Shown: positions 16,559 through 24,071 of the stretch, piece by piece
Position numbering within the stretch: the first letter of the stretch is position 1
Layout of the letters: each line of letters opens with the position of its first letter
Source of the DNA: JAJZOM01 sp046703545
Lineage (GTDB): Archaea; Thermoplasmatota; Thermoplasmata; Thermoplasmatales; Thermoplasmataceae
DNA: 44,549 bases
NCBI GenBank assembly: GCA_046703545.1
Contig: JBJKSX010000027.1
Span: 1-44,549, forward strand
Direction: 5' to 3'
Translations under genes and position numbers: made by a program
Notes under the pieces: model-generated
Told to the model about the DNA's origin: nothing
The model's input: only the letters and a program-made list of their open reading frames with translations
Database searches by the model: none

Positions 16559-17335
16559 ATGGTGTTCAAGGACCTGGATGAAAATTATCCCGGGATATTC
16601 GACTCCCTCAGGGCCGGGGAAACAATAGACACAGAACTGGTGAAAAAGGATAATCTGCCTGATCTCAGGAAGCTCCTCATAGAATACGGGAAATACCGGA
16701 TCAGGCAGGAATTCGCAGAGGACCAGTATGTGAGAAAGTTCTACGCGCTTGTCCCGGAACTGAACAAATCACTGAACCTCATTCTTGAAAAAGTCTCGAA
16801 TTTTGGCCTGTTCACAGGAGTGAACTACGGTAACGAGGACCCCTGCGGATACTTCAAAAGGCTGAGGGACCTTGATCTTCCGGAGGATGTTTCTCAGGAG
16901 ATGAACAGGATTTCTGACACCGCAGAATCAATATGCTCCCTCAAGGCTGAGACCCTGGAATTCCTGTCCGAGAAGGCCCGGCATTTCATGCCAAACACAT
17001 CAGGGTTTGTTGGTGAGGAGATCGCAATAGACCTGCTCTATCACTCAGGGAGCCTGAGAAACCTTGCCATGATGCCGGCCAGTTCGATTCAGGTCCTGGG
17101 TGCGGAAAAGGCATTGTTCAAGCACATAGTCAACGGGACACCTCCGCCTAAACACGGAGTCATATTCAGGGTAAAGGGCATGTCATCGCTGAGAACCAGG
17201 GACAGGGGAAGGGCCGCAAGATTCATTGCGGGAAAGGTTGCAATAGCCCTCAGGGCAGATTATCTGGGCACAACACTTGACCTTACCAGGGAAACTGAAC
17301 AGCTCAATAGGCTGCTCAATAGAAAAACTCAGTGA
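16559..17335 (+). CDS. nop5: Nop5/Nop56-58 family box C/D RNP protein, short form
   Basis: About 258 residues. The C-terminal half is a clear Nop domain: FMPNTSGFVGEEIAIDLL, SIQVLGAEKALFKH and PPPKHGVIF. The middle is a helical stretch corresponding to the coiled coil. Family members in other archaea are usually 370-420 residues because of an N-terminal fibrillarin-binding domain; only about 45 residues precede the helical part here. The protein should bind L7Ae-guide RNA complexes for 2'-O-methylation. The usual fibrillarin neighbour is absent: the next gene is purF on the other strand, 7 nt away. The start is uncertain; the frame stays open upstream to 16454, inside cbf5. Confidence 0.87.
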   Translation: MVFKDLDENYPGIFDSLRAGETIDTELVKKDNLPDLRKLLIEYGKYRIRQEFAEDQYVRKFYALVPELNKSLNLILEKVSNFGLFTGVNYGNEDPCGYFKRLRDLDLPEDVSQEMNRISDTAESICSLKAETLEFLSEKARHFMPNTSGFVGEEIAIDLLYHSGSLRNLAMMPASSIQVLGAEKALFKHIVNGTPPPKHGVIFRVKGMSSLRTRDRGRAARFIAGKVAIALRADYLGTTLDLTRETEQLNRLLNRKTQ

Positions 17336-17342
17336 TCAGGCT

Positions 17343-18791
17343 TCAGCTTGAGAAACTCTTGAGGTCGCTCTGCCTTGATACCTTGTCCTCGGGCAATGGA
17401 ATTGGATAGTTCCCTGTTAGGCATCCAATGCACAATTTGTCCCTTCCCATTCCGATGCCATCAACCAGGCCGTCAATAGACACATAACCAAGGCTGTCCG
17501 CGCCTAACTCGTTCCTGATCTCTTCAACCGTCTTGTCCGCTGCAATGAATTCATTTTTGGTTTTCATGTCAACGCCAAAGAAACATGGTGCGATGACCTG
17601 GGGTGAACCGATCCTCACGTGAACTTCCCTGGCCCCATACTTCCTCAACAAGGAAATTATGTGATTCATGGTGTTTCCGCGGATAATGCTGTCGTCAATG
17701 AGGATCACTCTCTTGCCCTCTATCTCTGACCTGATGACGTTCAGTTTCAGTTTTATGGCAGATATTCTTGACTGCTGGGTGGGCATGATGAAGGTTCTGG
17801 CGGAAAACCTGTTCTTGATGAGCCCTTCGCTGTAAGGAATGCCTGACTCTTCAGAATATCCAAGGGCGTGCGCCCTTCCTGAGTCTGGTACCGCCACAAC
17901 CACGTCCGCATCAACGGGATGTTCCCTGGCCAGAGCTTTTCCCAGATTCATCCTTGAGGTGAACACCTCGACATTGTCAATCACGCTGTCGGGCCTTGCA
18001 AAGTAAACATATTCAAACATGCAGTGTGCGATCTTCTTGCTTGGGAGTGTGAAAATTGAAGTGATCCCTTTTGGGGTTATCTCCATAAGTTCTCCCGGCT
18101 TGACATCCCTTATTTTCTCTGCACCCATCACGTCAAGAGCACAGGACTCCGATGCCACGATGTAATTGTCCCCGTACTTGCCGATGACAAGTGGCCTGAA
18201 GCCTATGGGGTCCCGCATCGCAAAAAGCCTGTCGTTGACCATCAGTGTTATGGAATAAGCCCCTTTGAGCTTGTCTGCTGCAATTCTCATGCCATTTGTG
18301 ATGCCCTTGGCAGAAATCTCCCTGGCTATTTCCATGAGAAGAACCTCAGTGTCTGAAGTCGTGAGGAAGGTCATTCCCTGTTTCAGCAGTTCCTCCCTGA
18401 GGTAGTCTGCATTGGTAATTTCACCGTTATGGGAAACCGCCACATGGCCTATGGATGTTGTTGCAAGAAACGGCCCCGCGTTTTCCATGCCTTTGTCGCC
18501 GGCAGTGGAATACCTGGTGTGGCCTATTCCAATGTTTCCTGAAAGGTATTCAAAATCTTTTTTTCTGTCGTTGAAAACTTCGCTGACGAGACCCATCCCT
18601 TTCCTGACGTTGATGGAAGAAGAATGGAAAGTGGCAATTCCTGCAGTTTCCTGCCCCCTGTGTTGAAGGGTCTTCAGCGATGCTATAATTACTGGATACG
18701 CTGGTTCCTCACCAATGTATCCTACCACAGCGCAGTGATCACTTGGCTTTAGCCCATCTATATGATCTAATTCTGGCTGCGGGGAATCCAC
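17343..18791 (-). CDS. purF: Amidophosphoribosyltransferase (glutamine PRPP amidotransferase)
   Basis: First enzyme of purine synthesis, converting PRPP and glutamine to phosphoribosylamine. The glutaminase part starts at the catalytic Cys (CAVVGYIG), followed by HRGQETAGI, HTRYST and SHNGEITN. The PRPP-binding motif is VILIDDSIIRGNT. Cysteines in HCMF, PCFFG and CIGC match the 4Fe-4S ligands of the Bacillus-type enzyme. I chose GTG 18791 because GAGGTG lies 8 nt upstream; this leaves a 19-residue propeptide before the Cys, which must be cleaved to free it. The start lies inside L37e, overlapping it by 53 nt. A GTG at 18836 is also open but lacks support. Confidence 0.93.
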   Translation of the reverse strand: MDSPQPELDHIDGLKPSDHCAVVGYIGEEPAYPVIIASLKTLQHRGQETAGIATFHSSSINVRKGMGLVSEVFNDRKKDFEYLSGNIGIGHTRYSTAGDKGMENAGPFLATTSIGHVAVSHNGEITNADYLREELLKQGMTFLTTSDTEVLLMEIAREISAKGITNGMRIAADKLKGAYSITLMVNDRLFAMRDPIGFRPLVIGKYGDNYIVASESCALDVMGAEKIRDVKPGELMEITPKGITSIFTLPSKKIAHCMFEYVYFARPDSVIDNVEVFTSRMNLGKALAREHPVDADVVVAVPDSGRAHALGYSEESGIPYSEGLIKNRFSARTFIMPTQQSRISAIKLKLNVIRSEIEGKRVILIDDSIIRGNTMNHIISLLRKYGAREVHVRIGSPQVIAPCFFGVDMKTKNEFIAADKTVEEIRNELGADSLGYVSIDGLVDGIGMGRDKLCIGCLTGNYPIPLPEDKVSRQSDLKSFSS

Positions 18792-18903
18792 AGTGAGAGC
18801 ACCTCTTTTGCCTGATGTGGTATGTATGGTGACCACATCTCCGACAAGTGATATGAACTTTCTTGCTGCTCATTTTTCCCATTACGGAAGTTCCATTGCT
18901 CAT
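18739..18903 (-). CDS. rpl37e: Large ribosomal subunit protein eL37
   Basis: A 54-residue zinc-ribbon protein. It starts MSNGTSVMGKMSSKKVHITC, close to the family's M-x-x-G-T-x-S-x-G-K opening. Its four cysteines (residues 20, 23, 35 and 38) lie in CRRCGHHTYH and RCSHCGF, and it ends RIRSYRWAKAK. The ATG at 18903 overlaps the LSm stop as ATGA, with AGGTGA 6 nt upstream. It lies between LSm and purF, an arrangement seen in other archaea. Confidence 0.93.
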   Translation of the reverse strand: MSNGTSVMGKMSSKKVHITCRRCGHHTYHIRQKRCSHCGFPAARIRSYRWAKAK

Positions 18904-19154
18904 TCTTTATCACCTTTTGATGGGGAAACGAATATTACGTTGTCTCCTCTAACAAGAATCCTCTCATGAACATTTGTATTCTGGCCGTTAAGTGTTTCAC
19001 TGGCGTTCTTGATCACGAGGTTCATGTATATGTCATAACCCTCAAGGATGCCAGAGTAACCTCTCCTGCCTTTGACGTCTACCAGAACGTTCTTGTCGAT
19101 TGAACTCCTGAGAACATCCATAGGTTTATGCACGCTTGTCTGTGGCTTGGGCAT
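18900..19154 (-). CDS. lsm: Sm-like archaeal protein (LSm)
   Basis: An 84-residue protein with Sm motif 1 (VLVDVKGRRGYSGILEGYDIYMNLVIKNA) and Sm motif 2 (ERILVRGDNVIFVSP), including the conserved D-x-x-M-N and R-G. Such proteins form heptameric rings that bind U-rich RNA. It is the first gene of the LSm-L37e-purF unit. Its TATA box puts the transcript start within a few bases of the ATG, so the message is leaderless or nearly so. Confidence 0.95.
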   Translation of the reverse strand: MPKPQTSVHKPMDVLRSSIDKNVLVDVKGRRGYSGILEGYDIYMNLVIKNASETLNGQNTNVHERILVRGDNVIFVSPSKGDKE

Positions 19155-19181
19155 TTCGATTCGTCGCTAAATTGGACGTTC

Positions 19182-19189
19182 GTATATAA
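19182..19189 (-). promoter_or_regulatory. TATA box of the LSm-L37e-purF unit
   Basis: On the minus strand the sequence reads TTATATAC, centred about 31 nt before the LSm ATG. Initiation about 25-27 nt downstream gives a leader of about 5 nt. A perfect palindrome lies immediately upstream, over the expected BRE position. Confidence 0.6.
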
Positions 19190-19191
19190 CT

Positions 19192-19208
19192 CTATTGACA
19201 GTCAATAG
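19192..19208. promoter_or_regulatory. Palindrome CTATTGAC-A-GTCAATAG, candidate operator
   Basis: Two perfect 8-base arms surround a single A. The site begins 3 bp from the LSm TATA box, covering the place where TFB contacts DNA, as many archaeal repressor or activator sites do. A related half-site, TTTGACTGT, lies near 19219-19227. No regulator is identifiable from the window. Confidence 0.45.
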
Positions 19209-19265
19209 TTAAGCTGCTTTTGACTGTGCCTCAACAGCTTCCAGGCGTGGCCTTCATCGCAGAAT

Positions 19266-19278
19266 TCCCTTTAAGGGA
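19266..19278. promoter_or_regulatory. Palindrome TCCCTT-T-AAGGGA upstream of the membrane protein gene
   Basis: A 13-bp perfect inverted repeat about 10 bp upstream of the presumed TATA element (CTTAATAT, 19289-19296) of the gene at 19330. Its position suits a transcription factor site for the rightward gene. The function is inferred only from position and symmetry. Confidence 0.3.
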
Positions 19279-19329
19279 TAACCAGCAACTTAATATGGCA
19301 ACTTCATTTTTTTAATTGCTGTTCCAGGG

Positions 19330-19767
19330 ATGAATTTGATGCAGAGGAAAAAGAGCAGTCTTGAAAAGGCAAGGATTGCTGAAGGTGTGCTTTCCATCTT
19401 GGGAGTATTTCTTCTTCTTGTAGGCCTGAATGCAAGATGGGCCGCAAACCACTTCCCTATCATCATCTATTTCGCAGTATTCCTCTCATTTGCCATTCTT
19501 GGGATGCTGTTCTACTTTATTGCAAAACTCATGGCACACCTGCGTCGGGCCCGCAATGAATCGCAGGGTGCAGGCTTTGTCTCTCCCCCTCTAAGGATGT
19601 TTCTTGGTGTTTCATTTATATCCTCTGTGGTGGACGCCCTTTATGCTACACTGAACCATTCCTGGAATGATCTCACATTTGGCATATTGATGGGGCTCCT
19701 TTTTGGAATCGCCACCATACCTTTCCATGTTTTGCACACTGAATATGCACGTGCAAAGGTCGGTTAG
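19330..19767 (+). CDS. Hypothetical four-helix membrane protein
   Basis: I do not recognise a family. The 145 residues begin with a basic segment (MNLMQRKKSSLEKARIAEG), followed by hydrophobic stretches at about 17-35, 43-67, 88-106 and 112-131, with a basic loop (AHLRRARNES) after the second. The start could also be the ATG at 19339. Possible TATA CTTAATAT at 19289-19296 gives a leader of about 10-15 nt. It stands alone, divergent from LSm and before the L44e unit. Confidence 0.7.
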   Translation: MNLMQRKKSSLEKARIAEGVLSILGVFLLLVGLNARWAANHFPIIIYFAVFLSFAILGMLFYFIAKLMAHLRRARNESQGAGFVSPPLRMFLGVSFISSVVDALYATLNHSWNDLTFGILMGLLFGIATIPFHVLHTEYARAKVG

Positions 19768-19782
19768 GAAAAATGCAGAATA

Positions 19783-19790
19783 CTTATATT
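19783..19790 (+). promoter_or_regulatory. TATA box of the L44e-S27e-aIF2 alpha unit
   Basis: CTTATATT lies just after the stop of the membrane protein gene. Initiation about 26 nt on falls near 19813-19817, right before the hairpin at 19821-19860, so the leader is about 70 nt. Confidence 0.5.
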
Positions 19791-19820
19791 CATCAAACCA
19801 ATAAGGCGAAAGCGCAATAA

Positions 19821-19860
19821 ACATGACATGCAGGCAATCTGCAAGGGAAACCTGTCATGT
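19821..19860 (+). promoter_or_regulatory. Leader hairpin before L44e
   Basis: ACATGACA (19821-19828) and TGTCATGT (19853-19860) are perfect 8-base arms, and GG/CC inside can add pairs past a small bulge. The hairpin would form the very 5' end of the predicted transcript and ends 24 nt before the L44e start codon. It could protect the mRNA end, bind a ribosomal protein, or be a protein-binding DNA site. Confidence 0.4.
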
Positions 19861-19884
19861 CAAGCATAACCACAGGTGAATATA

Positions 19885-20169
19885 TTGAAGTTGCCCAAGA
19901 TAGTCAACATGTATTGTCCGTCGTGCAAAAAGCACACTCCTCACGAAGTAGAGAGAGTTAGGAAGAGAAAAGCCAGTGAATTCAGGGCTGGTCAGAGGAG
20001 ATTCAGAAGAGTTACCTCCGGTTATGGAGGTTTCCCAAGGCCAAAATATGAAGGCAGGGAGAAGCCAACAAAGAGAGTTTCCCTGAAGTACAAATGCCAG
20101 ACCTGCAAGAAATCTGTGACTCCTCCTAGCATCAGAGCAAAGAAGTTTGAACTGGTGGAGGTGCAGTAA
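19885..20169 (+). CDS. rpl44e: Large ribosomal subunit protein eL42 (L44e)
   Basis: A 94-residue zinc-ribbon protein of the E-site region (eukaryotic L36a). Cysteine pairs are in MYCPSCKKHTPH and YKCQTCKKS, and the middle has the basic GQRRFRR and GYGGFPRPKY blocks. AGGTGA (19874-19879) is 5 nt before TTG 19885, which I take as the start; GTG 19876 would sit within that site. S27e follows after 2 nt. Confidence 0.94.
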   Translation: MKLPKIVNMYCPSCKKHTPHEVERVRKRKASEFRAGQRRFRRVTSGYGGFPRPKYEGREKPTKRVSLKYKCQTCKKSVTPPSIRAKKFELVEVQ

Positions 20170-20171
20170 AT

Positions 20172-20372
20172 ATGGCGGATGAAAGATTCACAAAACCTAA
20201 AAGCATTGGGAACAAGTTCCTCAACATTAAATGCAAGGACTGCGGAAATGAGCAGGTAACATACACCAAGATTTCTTCAACGGTAGTATGCAACATCTGC
20301 GGAGCGACACTGGCAAGACCGACCGGTGGAACTCTTGAACTTGCCGCAGAAATCATAGGCGACGAACAATGA
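20172..20372 (+). CDS. rps27e: Small ribosomal subunit protein eS27
   Basis: A 66-residue zinc-ribbon protein. The pattern C-K-D-C-G ... C-N-I-C-G (residues 21-24 and 40-43) and F-L-N-I-K-C-K-D-C match S27e. It lies between L44e and aIF2 alpha, the conserved archaeal order, and overlaps aIF2 alpha by ATGA. Confidence 0.95.
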   Translation: MADERFTKPKSIGNKFLNIKCKDCGNEQVTYTKISSTVVCNICGATLARPTGGTLELAAEIIGDEQ

Positions 20373-21124
20373 AGAAAGACCTTCCTGAAGTCGGCGATCT
20401 CGTAGTCGTTACGATCAAGGAAGTGAAGGGATTTGGCGCCAACGTCAAGCTTGAGGAGTACCCCGGCACTTCAGGATTCATTCACATAGCAGAAGTGGCA
20501 ACAGGCTGGGTCAAGCATATCCGTGACTATCTGAGGGAAGGCCAGAAGACCGTCTGCAAGGTTTTGAATGTAGACAAGGGCAGAGGCTACGTGGACCTCT
20601 CACTGAAGCGAGTCAATGAGCACCAGAAGAGAGAAACCGTGGCAAACTGGAAGAATGACCAGAAAGCCGAGAAACTCCTTGAAATTGTGGCGTCTCAAAT
20701 TGGAATTTCAGTGGACCAGGCAGAGAAACAGTTCGCAAGTGATCTGAGGGAGCAATATGGTGCACTCTGGGATGCATTTGAAGATGCATCTGCAAGTGAG
20801 GAATGGCTTCCCGAGAAGGATGGCGAATGGAAGGCTGCCTTCGAGAAGATTGCAAAGGAGAATGTGGTTCTGCCATACATCAAGATAGGTGGTTACGTTG
20901 AGGCATACTCACTGGAATCAAACGGTGTCGAGGCACTGAAGCAGGTCCTTCAGTCAGCTGTTGATGAGAACGTGAAGATACAGTATGCCGGAGCCCCAAG
21001 ATACAGGATCACTGTAACTGACAAAGATTATAAATCAGCCGAGGATGTCTTGAAGAAAGCAGTTCAGAAGATTACGGACTCATCAAAGAAGAAAGGCGTG
21101 ATAACTGAATTCACTAGGAAATAA
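20369..21124 (+). CDS. Translation initiation factor aIF2 subunit alpha
   Basis: A 251-residue protein. An N-terminal S1/OB domain (about 8-80) contains VGDLVVVTIKEVKGFGANVKL and GYVDLSLKRV, followed by a helical domain and a C-terminal alpha/beta domain. It is part of the heterotrimer that brings initiator Met-tRNA to the small subunit. The eukaryotic phosphorylation context (SELSRRR) is replaced here by ATGWVKHIRDYLREG. Confidence 0.95.
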   Translation: MKKDLPEVGDLVVVTIKEVKGFGANVKLEEYPGTSGFIHIAEVATGWVKHIRDYLREGQKTVCKVLNVDKGRGYVDLSLKRVNEHQKRETVANWKNDQKAEKLLEIVASQIGISVDQAEKQFASDLREQYGALWDAFEDASASEEWLPEKDGEWKAAFEKIAKENVVLPYIKIGGYVEAYSLESNGVEALKQVLQSAVDENVKIQYAGAPRYRITVTDKDYKSAEDVLKKAVQKITDSSKKKGVITEFTRK

Positions 21125-21136
21125 TCGCTGGGAAAA

Positions 21137-21292
21137 ATGCGTTCTCTCATAAGAAAATGTAGGAATTGCCAAACTTATACGATGGAGGAAAACTGCCCCA
21201 AGTGCGAAGGCTTTGCGGATGTGGCCCTTCCAATGAGGTATTCTCCAGTGGATAAGTTCCAGAGATTCAGATTGAAGATTGAAGAAGAGTGA
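21137..21292 (+). CDS. nop10: H/ACA RNP protein Nop10
   Basis: A 51-residue protein. The zinc ribbon has Cys at 8, 11, 20 and 23 (CRNCQTYTMEENCPKC) and the C-terminus PMRYSPVDKFQRFR is the family's Cbf5-contacting part. It binds Cbf5 (at 15463) and is needed for its activity. It starts 12 nt after aIF2 alpha, the usual archaeal order. Confidence 0.95.
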   Translation: MRSLIRKCRNCQTYTMEENCPKCEGFADVALPMRYSPVDKFQRFRLKIEEE

Positions 21293-21296
21293 TAAC

Positions 21297-22055
21297 ATGG
21301 AAAAGATCATATTAAACCAGTATAAGAGACCAAGACTGACGGCCCCAGTGCTGATTGGAGGTCTGCCTGGAATAGGAAACGTGGGAAAGATCGCTGCAGA
21401 ATATCTTATTGAAAAGCTCAAGATGGAGAAGCTGGCTGACGTCTATTCACAATACCTGCCACCCCAGGTCTTCATAGACGATGATGGAGTGGTCAGGCTT
21501 GTTAGAAACAGCATTTATTACAAGAAGCTCCGTGGAAAGAACGATCTGCTTGTCCTGGTAGGAGACTTCCAGGGGACCACTCAGGAAGGTCAGTATGAGA
21601 TCTCCCACCTCGTTCTTGAACTGGCACAGAAACTCAATGTCTCATTCATCTATACTCTTGGAGGCTACAGCACAGGCAAGATTGTTGAAACACCCAGGGT
21701 GCTTGGTGCAGTGACCGATATGGAATTCCTTGAAAATCTCAAGGAAAACGGAGTAGTGTTTCCCAAAGGCGAGCCGGGAGGTGGAATTGTGGGGTCAGCA
21801 GGAGTAATGCTTGGCCTCGGCAAGGAAATATTTTCCATGAACGGTGCATGCCTCATGGGGGAAACTTCAGGCTACTTTGCTGATCCAAAAGGTGCCCGGG
21901 AAATTGTCAGGGTACTTAGCGACGTGCTTGAGCTGAAAATCGACCTTTCCGAACTTGAGGAAAGAAGCAAGCAGATCGAGCAGATCACAGAGAAGATGCA
22001 GGATGATGTCCAGGCAAAGGCGTCCCAGAAGGATGACCTGAACTACTTCGGATAA
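21297..22055 (+). CDS. PAC2-family protein (proteasome assembly chaperone-like)
   Basis: A 252-residue member of the PAC2 family (COG2047-like). Typical segments are PVLIGGLPGIGNVGKIAAEYL at the start, LVGDFQGTTQEGQYE, and YTLGGYSTGK followed by PRVLGAVTD. A charged, possibly coiled-coil tail ends the protein. Eukaryotic relatives help assemble the 20S proteasome; the archaeal role is not settled. The nop10-PAC2 neighbourhood is common in archaea. The ATG at 21297 lies 4 nt after nop10. Confidence 0.88.
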   Translation: MEKIILNQYKRPRLTAPVLIGGLPGIGNVGKIAAEYLIEKLKMEKLADVYSQYLPPQVFIDDDGVVRLVRNSIYYKKLRGKNDLLVLVGDFQGTTQEGQYEISHLVLELAQKLNVSFIYTLGGYSTGKIVETPRVLGAVTDMEFLENLKENGVVFPKGEPGGGIVGSAGVMLGLGKEIFSMNGACLMGETSGYFADPKGAREIVRVLSDVLELKIDLSELEERSKQIEQITEKMQDDVQAKASQKDDLNYFG

Positions 22056-22163
22056 TCGTCCGTCATTTTATCATATATTTTCTTTCTTAACCATCTCTTT
22101 AAATGCAAATCCAGTCATGGGGGCTTGTAATCCAACCATTGCATCCAGAATCAACCCGCAAAG

Positions 22164-22171
22164 TAATTTAA
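22164..22171 (+). promoter_or_regulatory. TATA box of the topoisomerase VI unit
   Basis: TAATTTAA is centred about 26 nt before the top6B ATG at 22194, implying a leaderless transcript. No ribosome binding site precedes that ATG. The preceding gap (22056-22163) is T-rich after the PAC2 gene (TTTTATCATATATTTTC), a plausible termination region. Confidence 0.55.
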
Positions 22172-22193
22172 ACAAGATAATTATTGGACTTCA

Positions 22194-24071
22194 ATGGCTC
22201 CCAGAAAAGCCACTATCTCTGAATTCAGGGAAACTTCAATTTCTGAATTCTTTGAGAAGAACAGGCAAATTTTAGGTTTTGATTCTGCTCAGAAATCACT
22301 CTTCATGATTGTCAAGGAAGCGCTCGACAATTCCCTTGATGCGTGCGAAGAGCATGGCATACTGGCCGAGGTTTCCGTCACCATTGATAAGGGGGATACG
22401 GATGAATTCACCGTAACCATTGAGGATAATGGGCCAGGAATAGAGAGGAAACAGGTTCCAAATGTTTTTGGAAAGCTGCTTTATGGCTCCAGATTCCATT
22501 CTTTTAAGCAGTCAAGGGGCCAGCAGGGCATAGGAATCACGGCTGCAATTTTGTATGGGCAGATCACAACGGCCCGCCCTTCTTACATCAAGACCAAGAG
22601 GGCCGAAGATGATGTGGCCTATGAATTCAGCCTTGGAATCGATGTCAAGGGGAACAGGGCCGACATCCACTCCGAAAAACCAGTCATATGGGACAGACCC
22701 CATGGGACCATTATAAGCGTGCCTGCCAAGGGCAAGTACCAGGTGGGCAAACAGTCAATTCTGGAATACGTGAAGGAATGTGCCGTTGCAAACCCCAATA
22801 CAACACTGAGGCTCACCGATCCTGATGGAAAGACCTATGAGATAACAAGGGTGACCGAAGAGCTATCCAAGCCGGGCGTTTCCATCAAGCCACATCCCCT
22901 TGGGCTTGAACTTGGGGATATAAATTCACTTTCGAAAAACACTGAAGCCAGAGACCTGGTAAAATTCCTCAAGGAAGAATTCAACAGGATCAGTGACAAG
23001 GTTGCAGGGGAGATACTGGATCACGCAGGCCTTGACCCAAAGAAGAAACCATCTGAGCTTTCACTACAGGAAGTAAAAAGGCTGAAGGAGGCATTCCAGG
23101 CGGTCAAGCTTATGCCCCCTCCCACTGACTGCCTTTCACCACTGGGAAAGGAATTCATAAAGAAAGGCCTCAAGAGCGTTTATGGAGAGAATCACCCATC
23201 ACACTATGGAAAACCTGTGACACGGCCAATATCAGTGCACAACGGCAATCCATTCTCTGTTGAAGCTGGAATCGTGTATGGTGGGGACCTCCCCTCCGAC
23301 CAGCCAATCAGGGTTGTGAGATTTGCAAACAAGGTTCCCCTGCTGTATCAACCCGGTGCCTGCGCCATAAACAAGGCAATTTCTGAAATCGACTGGAGGC
23401 AGTACGGGTTTGACCAGAAGGGAGGGCAGGGGCTCCCCTTTGGACCAGCAATAGTATTTGTCCATGTTTATGGGGTCCGCATACCATTCACTTCCGAATC
23501 CAAGGAAGCCATAGCTAACGTGCAGGCGATCATCGATGAGGTCACCCTCTGCCTGAGGTCACTGGGAAGGGGCGTCAAATCGTTCCTTGGGAAGAAAGAC
23601 AAGAGGGCCAAGATCTATGAAAAATTCAGGCTTGTGAACACTTTGATTCCGGAAATCGGGAAGAAGGCGGCAGACATCCTGGGGAAGGAAGTTCCCAATC
23701 TGGAACCCGTGATTTCCAAGATAGCAAACGTGGTATTTGTCACCGAGGAATTCAACAAGACAGAAGCAGGCCTGAAAGTCGATCTGAGACTTATAAACTA
23801 CACAAGGAAGAAAGTCACCATGAAACTTTATGCTGATCCACCCACCGGAGACTATGATGGCCCGGAGCTGGTGTGGGAGATCAAGGACCTGGATCCCGCG
23901 GGGGAGTTCAGGGAATCATTTGAATTGACCGGACCAATTCCAGACTATCCGGGAACCAATTATTACTTTACAGGGATAGACCCTGTCAGGATACAGGGTG
24001 CAGAATTGCTCCCGGCAGATTTTGAGACAGAAGGGGTAAGTATTGTGGAAACACAGGAGAATGAAGCATGA
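22194..24071 (+). CDS. top6B: DNA topoisomerase VI subunit B
   Basis: A 625-residue GHKL ATPase. Nucleotide-binding motifs are EALDNSLDACEE (about residues 44-55), IEDNGPGI (about 77-84) and QQGIGITAAI (about 106-115). A transducer domain with a GQGLPFGPA loop follows, then a C-terminal beta-sandwich region. With subunit A it relaxes and decatenates DNA by double-strand passage. It overlaps top6A by ATGA. Confidence 0.97.
   Translation: MAPRKATISEFRETSISEFFEKNRQILGFDSAQKSLFMIVKEALDNSLDACEEHGILAEVSVTIDKGDTDEFTVTIEDNGPGIERKQVPNVFGKLLYGSRFHSFKQSRGQQGIGITAAILYGQITTARPSYIKTKRAEDDVAYEFSLGIDVKGNRADIHSEKPVIWDRPHGTIISVPAKGKYQVGKQSILEYVKECAVANPNTTLRLTDPDGKTYEITRVTEELSKPGVSIKPHPLGLELGDINSLSKNTEARDLVKFLKEEFNRISDKVAGEILDHAGLDPKKKPSELSLQEVKRLKEAFQAVKLMPPPTDCLSPLGKEFIKKGLKSVYGENHPSHYGKPVTRPISVHNGNPFSVEAGIVYGGDLPSDQPIRVVRFANKVPLLYQPGACAINKAISEIDWRQYGFDQKGGQGLPFGPAIVFVHVYGVRIPFTSESKEAIANVQAIIDEVTLCLRSLGRGVKSFLGKKDKRAKIYEKFRLVNTLIPEIGKKAADILGKEVPNLEPVISKIANVVFVTEEFNKTEAGLKVDLRLINYTRKKVTMKLYADPPTGDYDGPELVWEIKDLDPAGEFRESFELTGPIPDYPGTNYYFTGIDPVRIQGAELLPADFETEGVSIVETQENEA

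Noticed and set aside
18792..18836. GTG 18836 as the PurF start
   Set aside because: It would add 15 residues read from L37e in another frame and has no ribosome binding site, while GTG 18791 has GAGGTG at good spacing.
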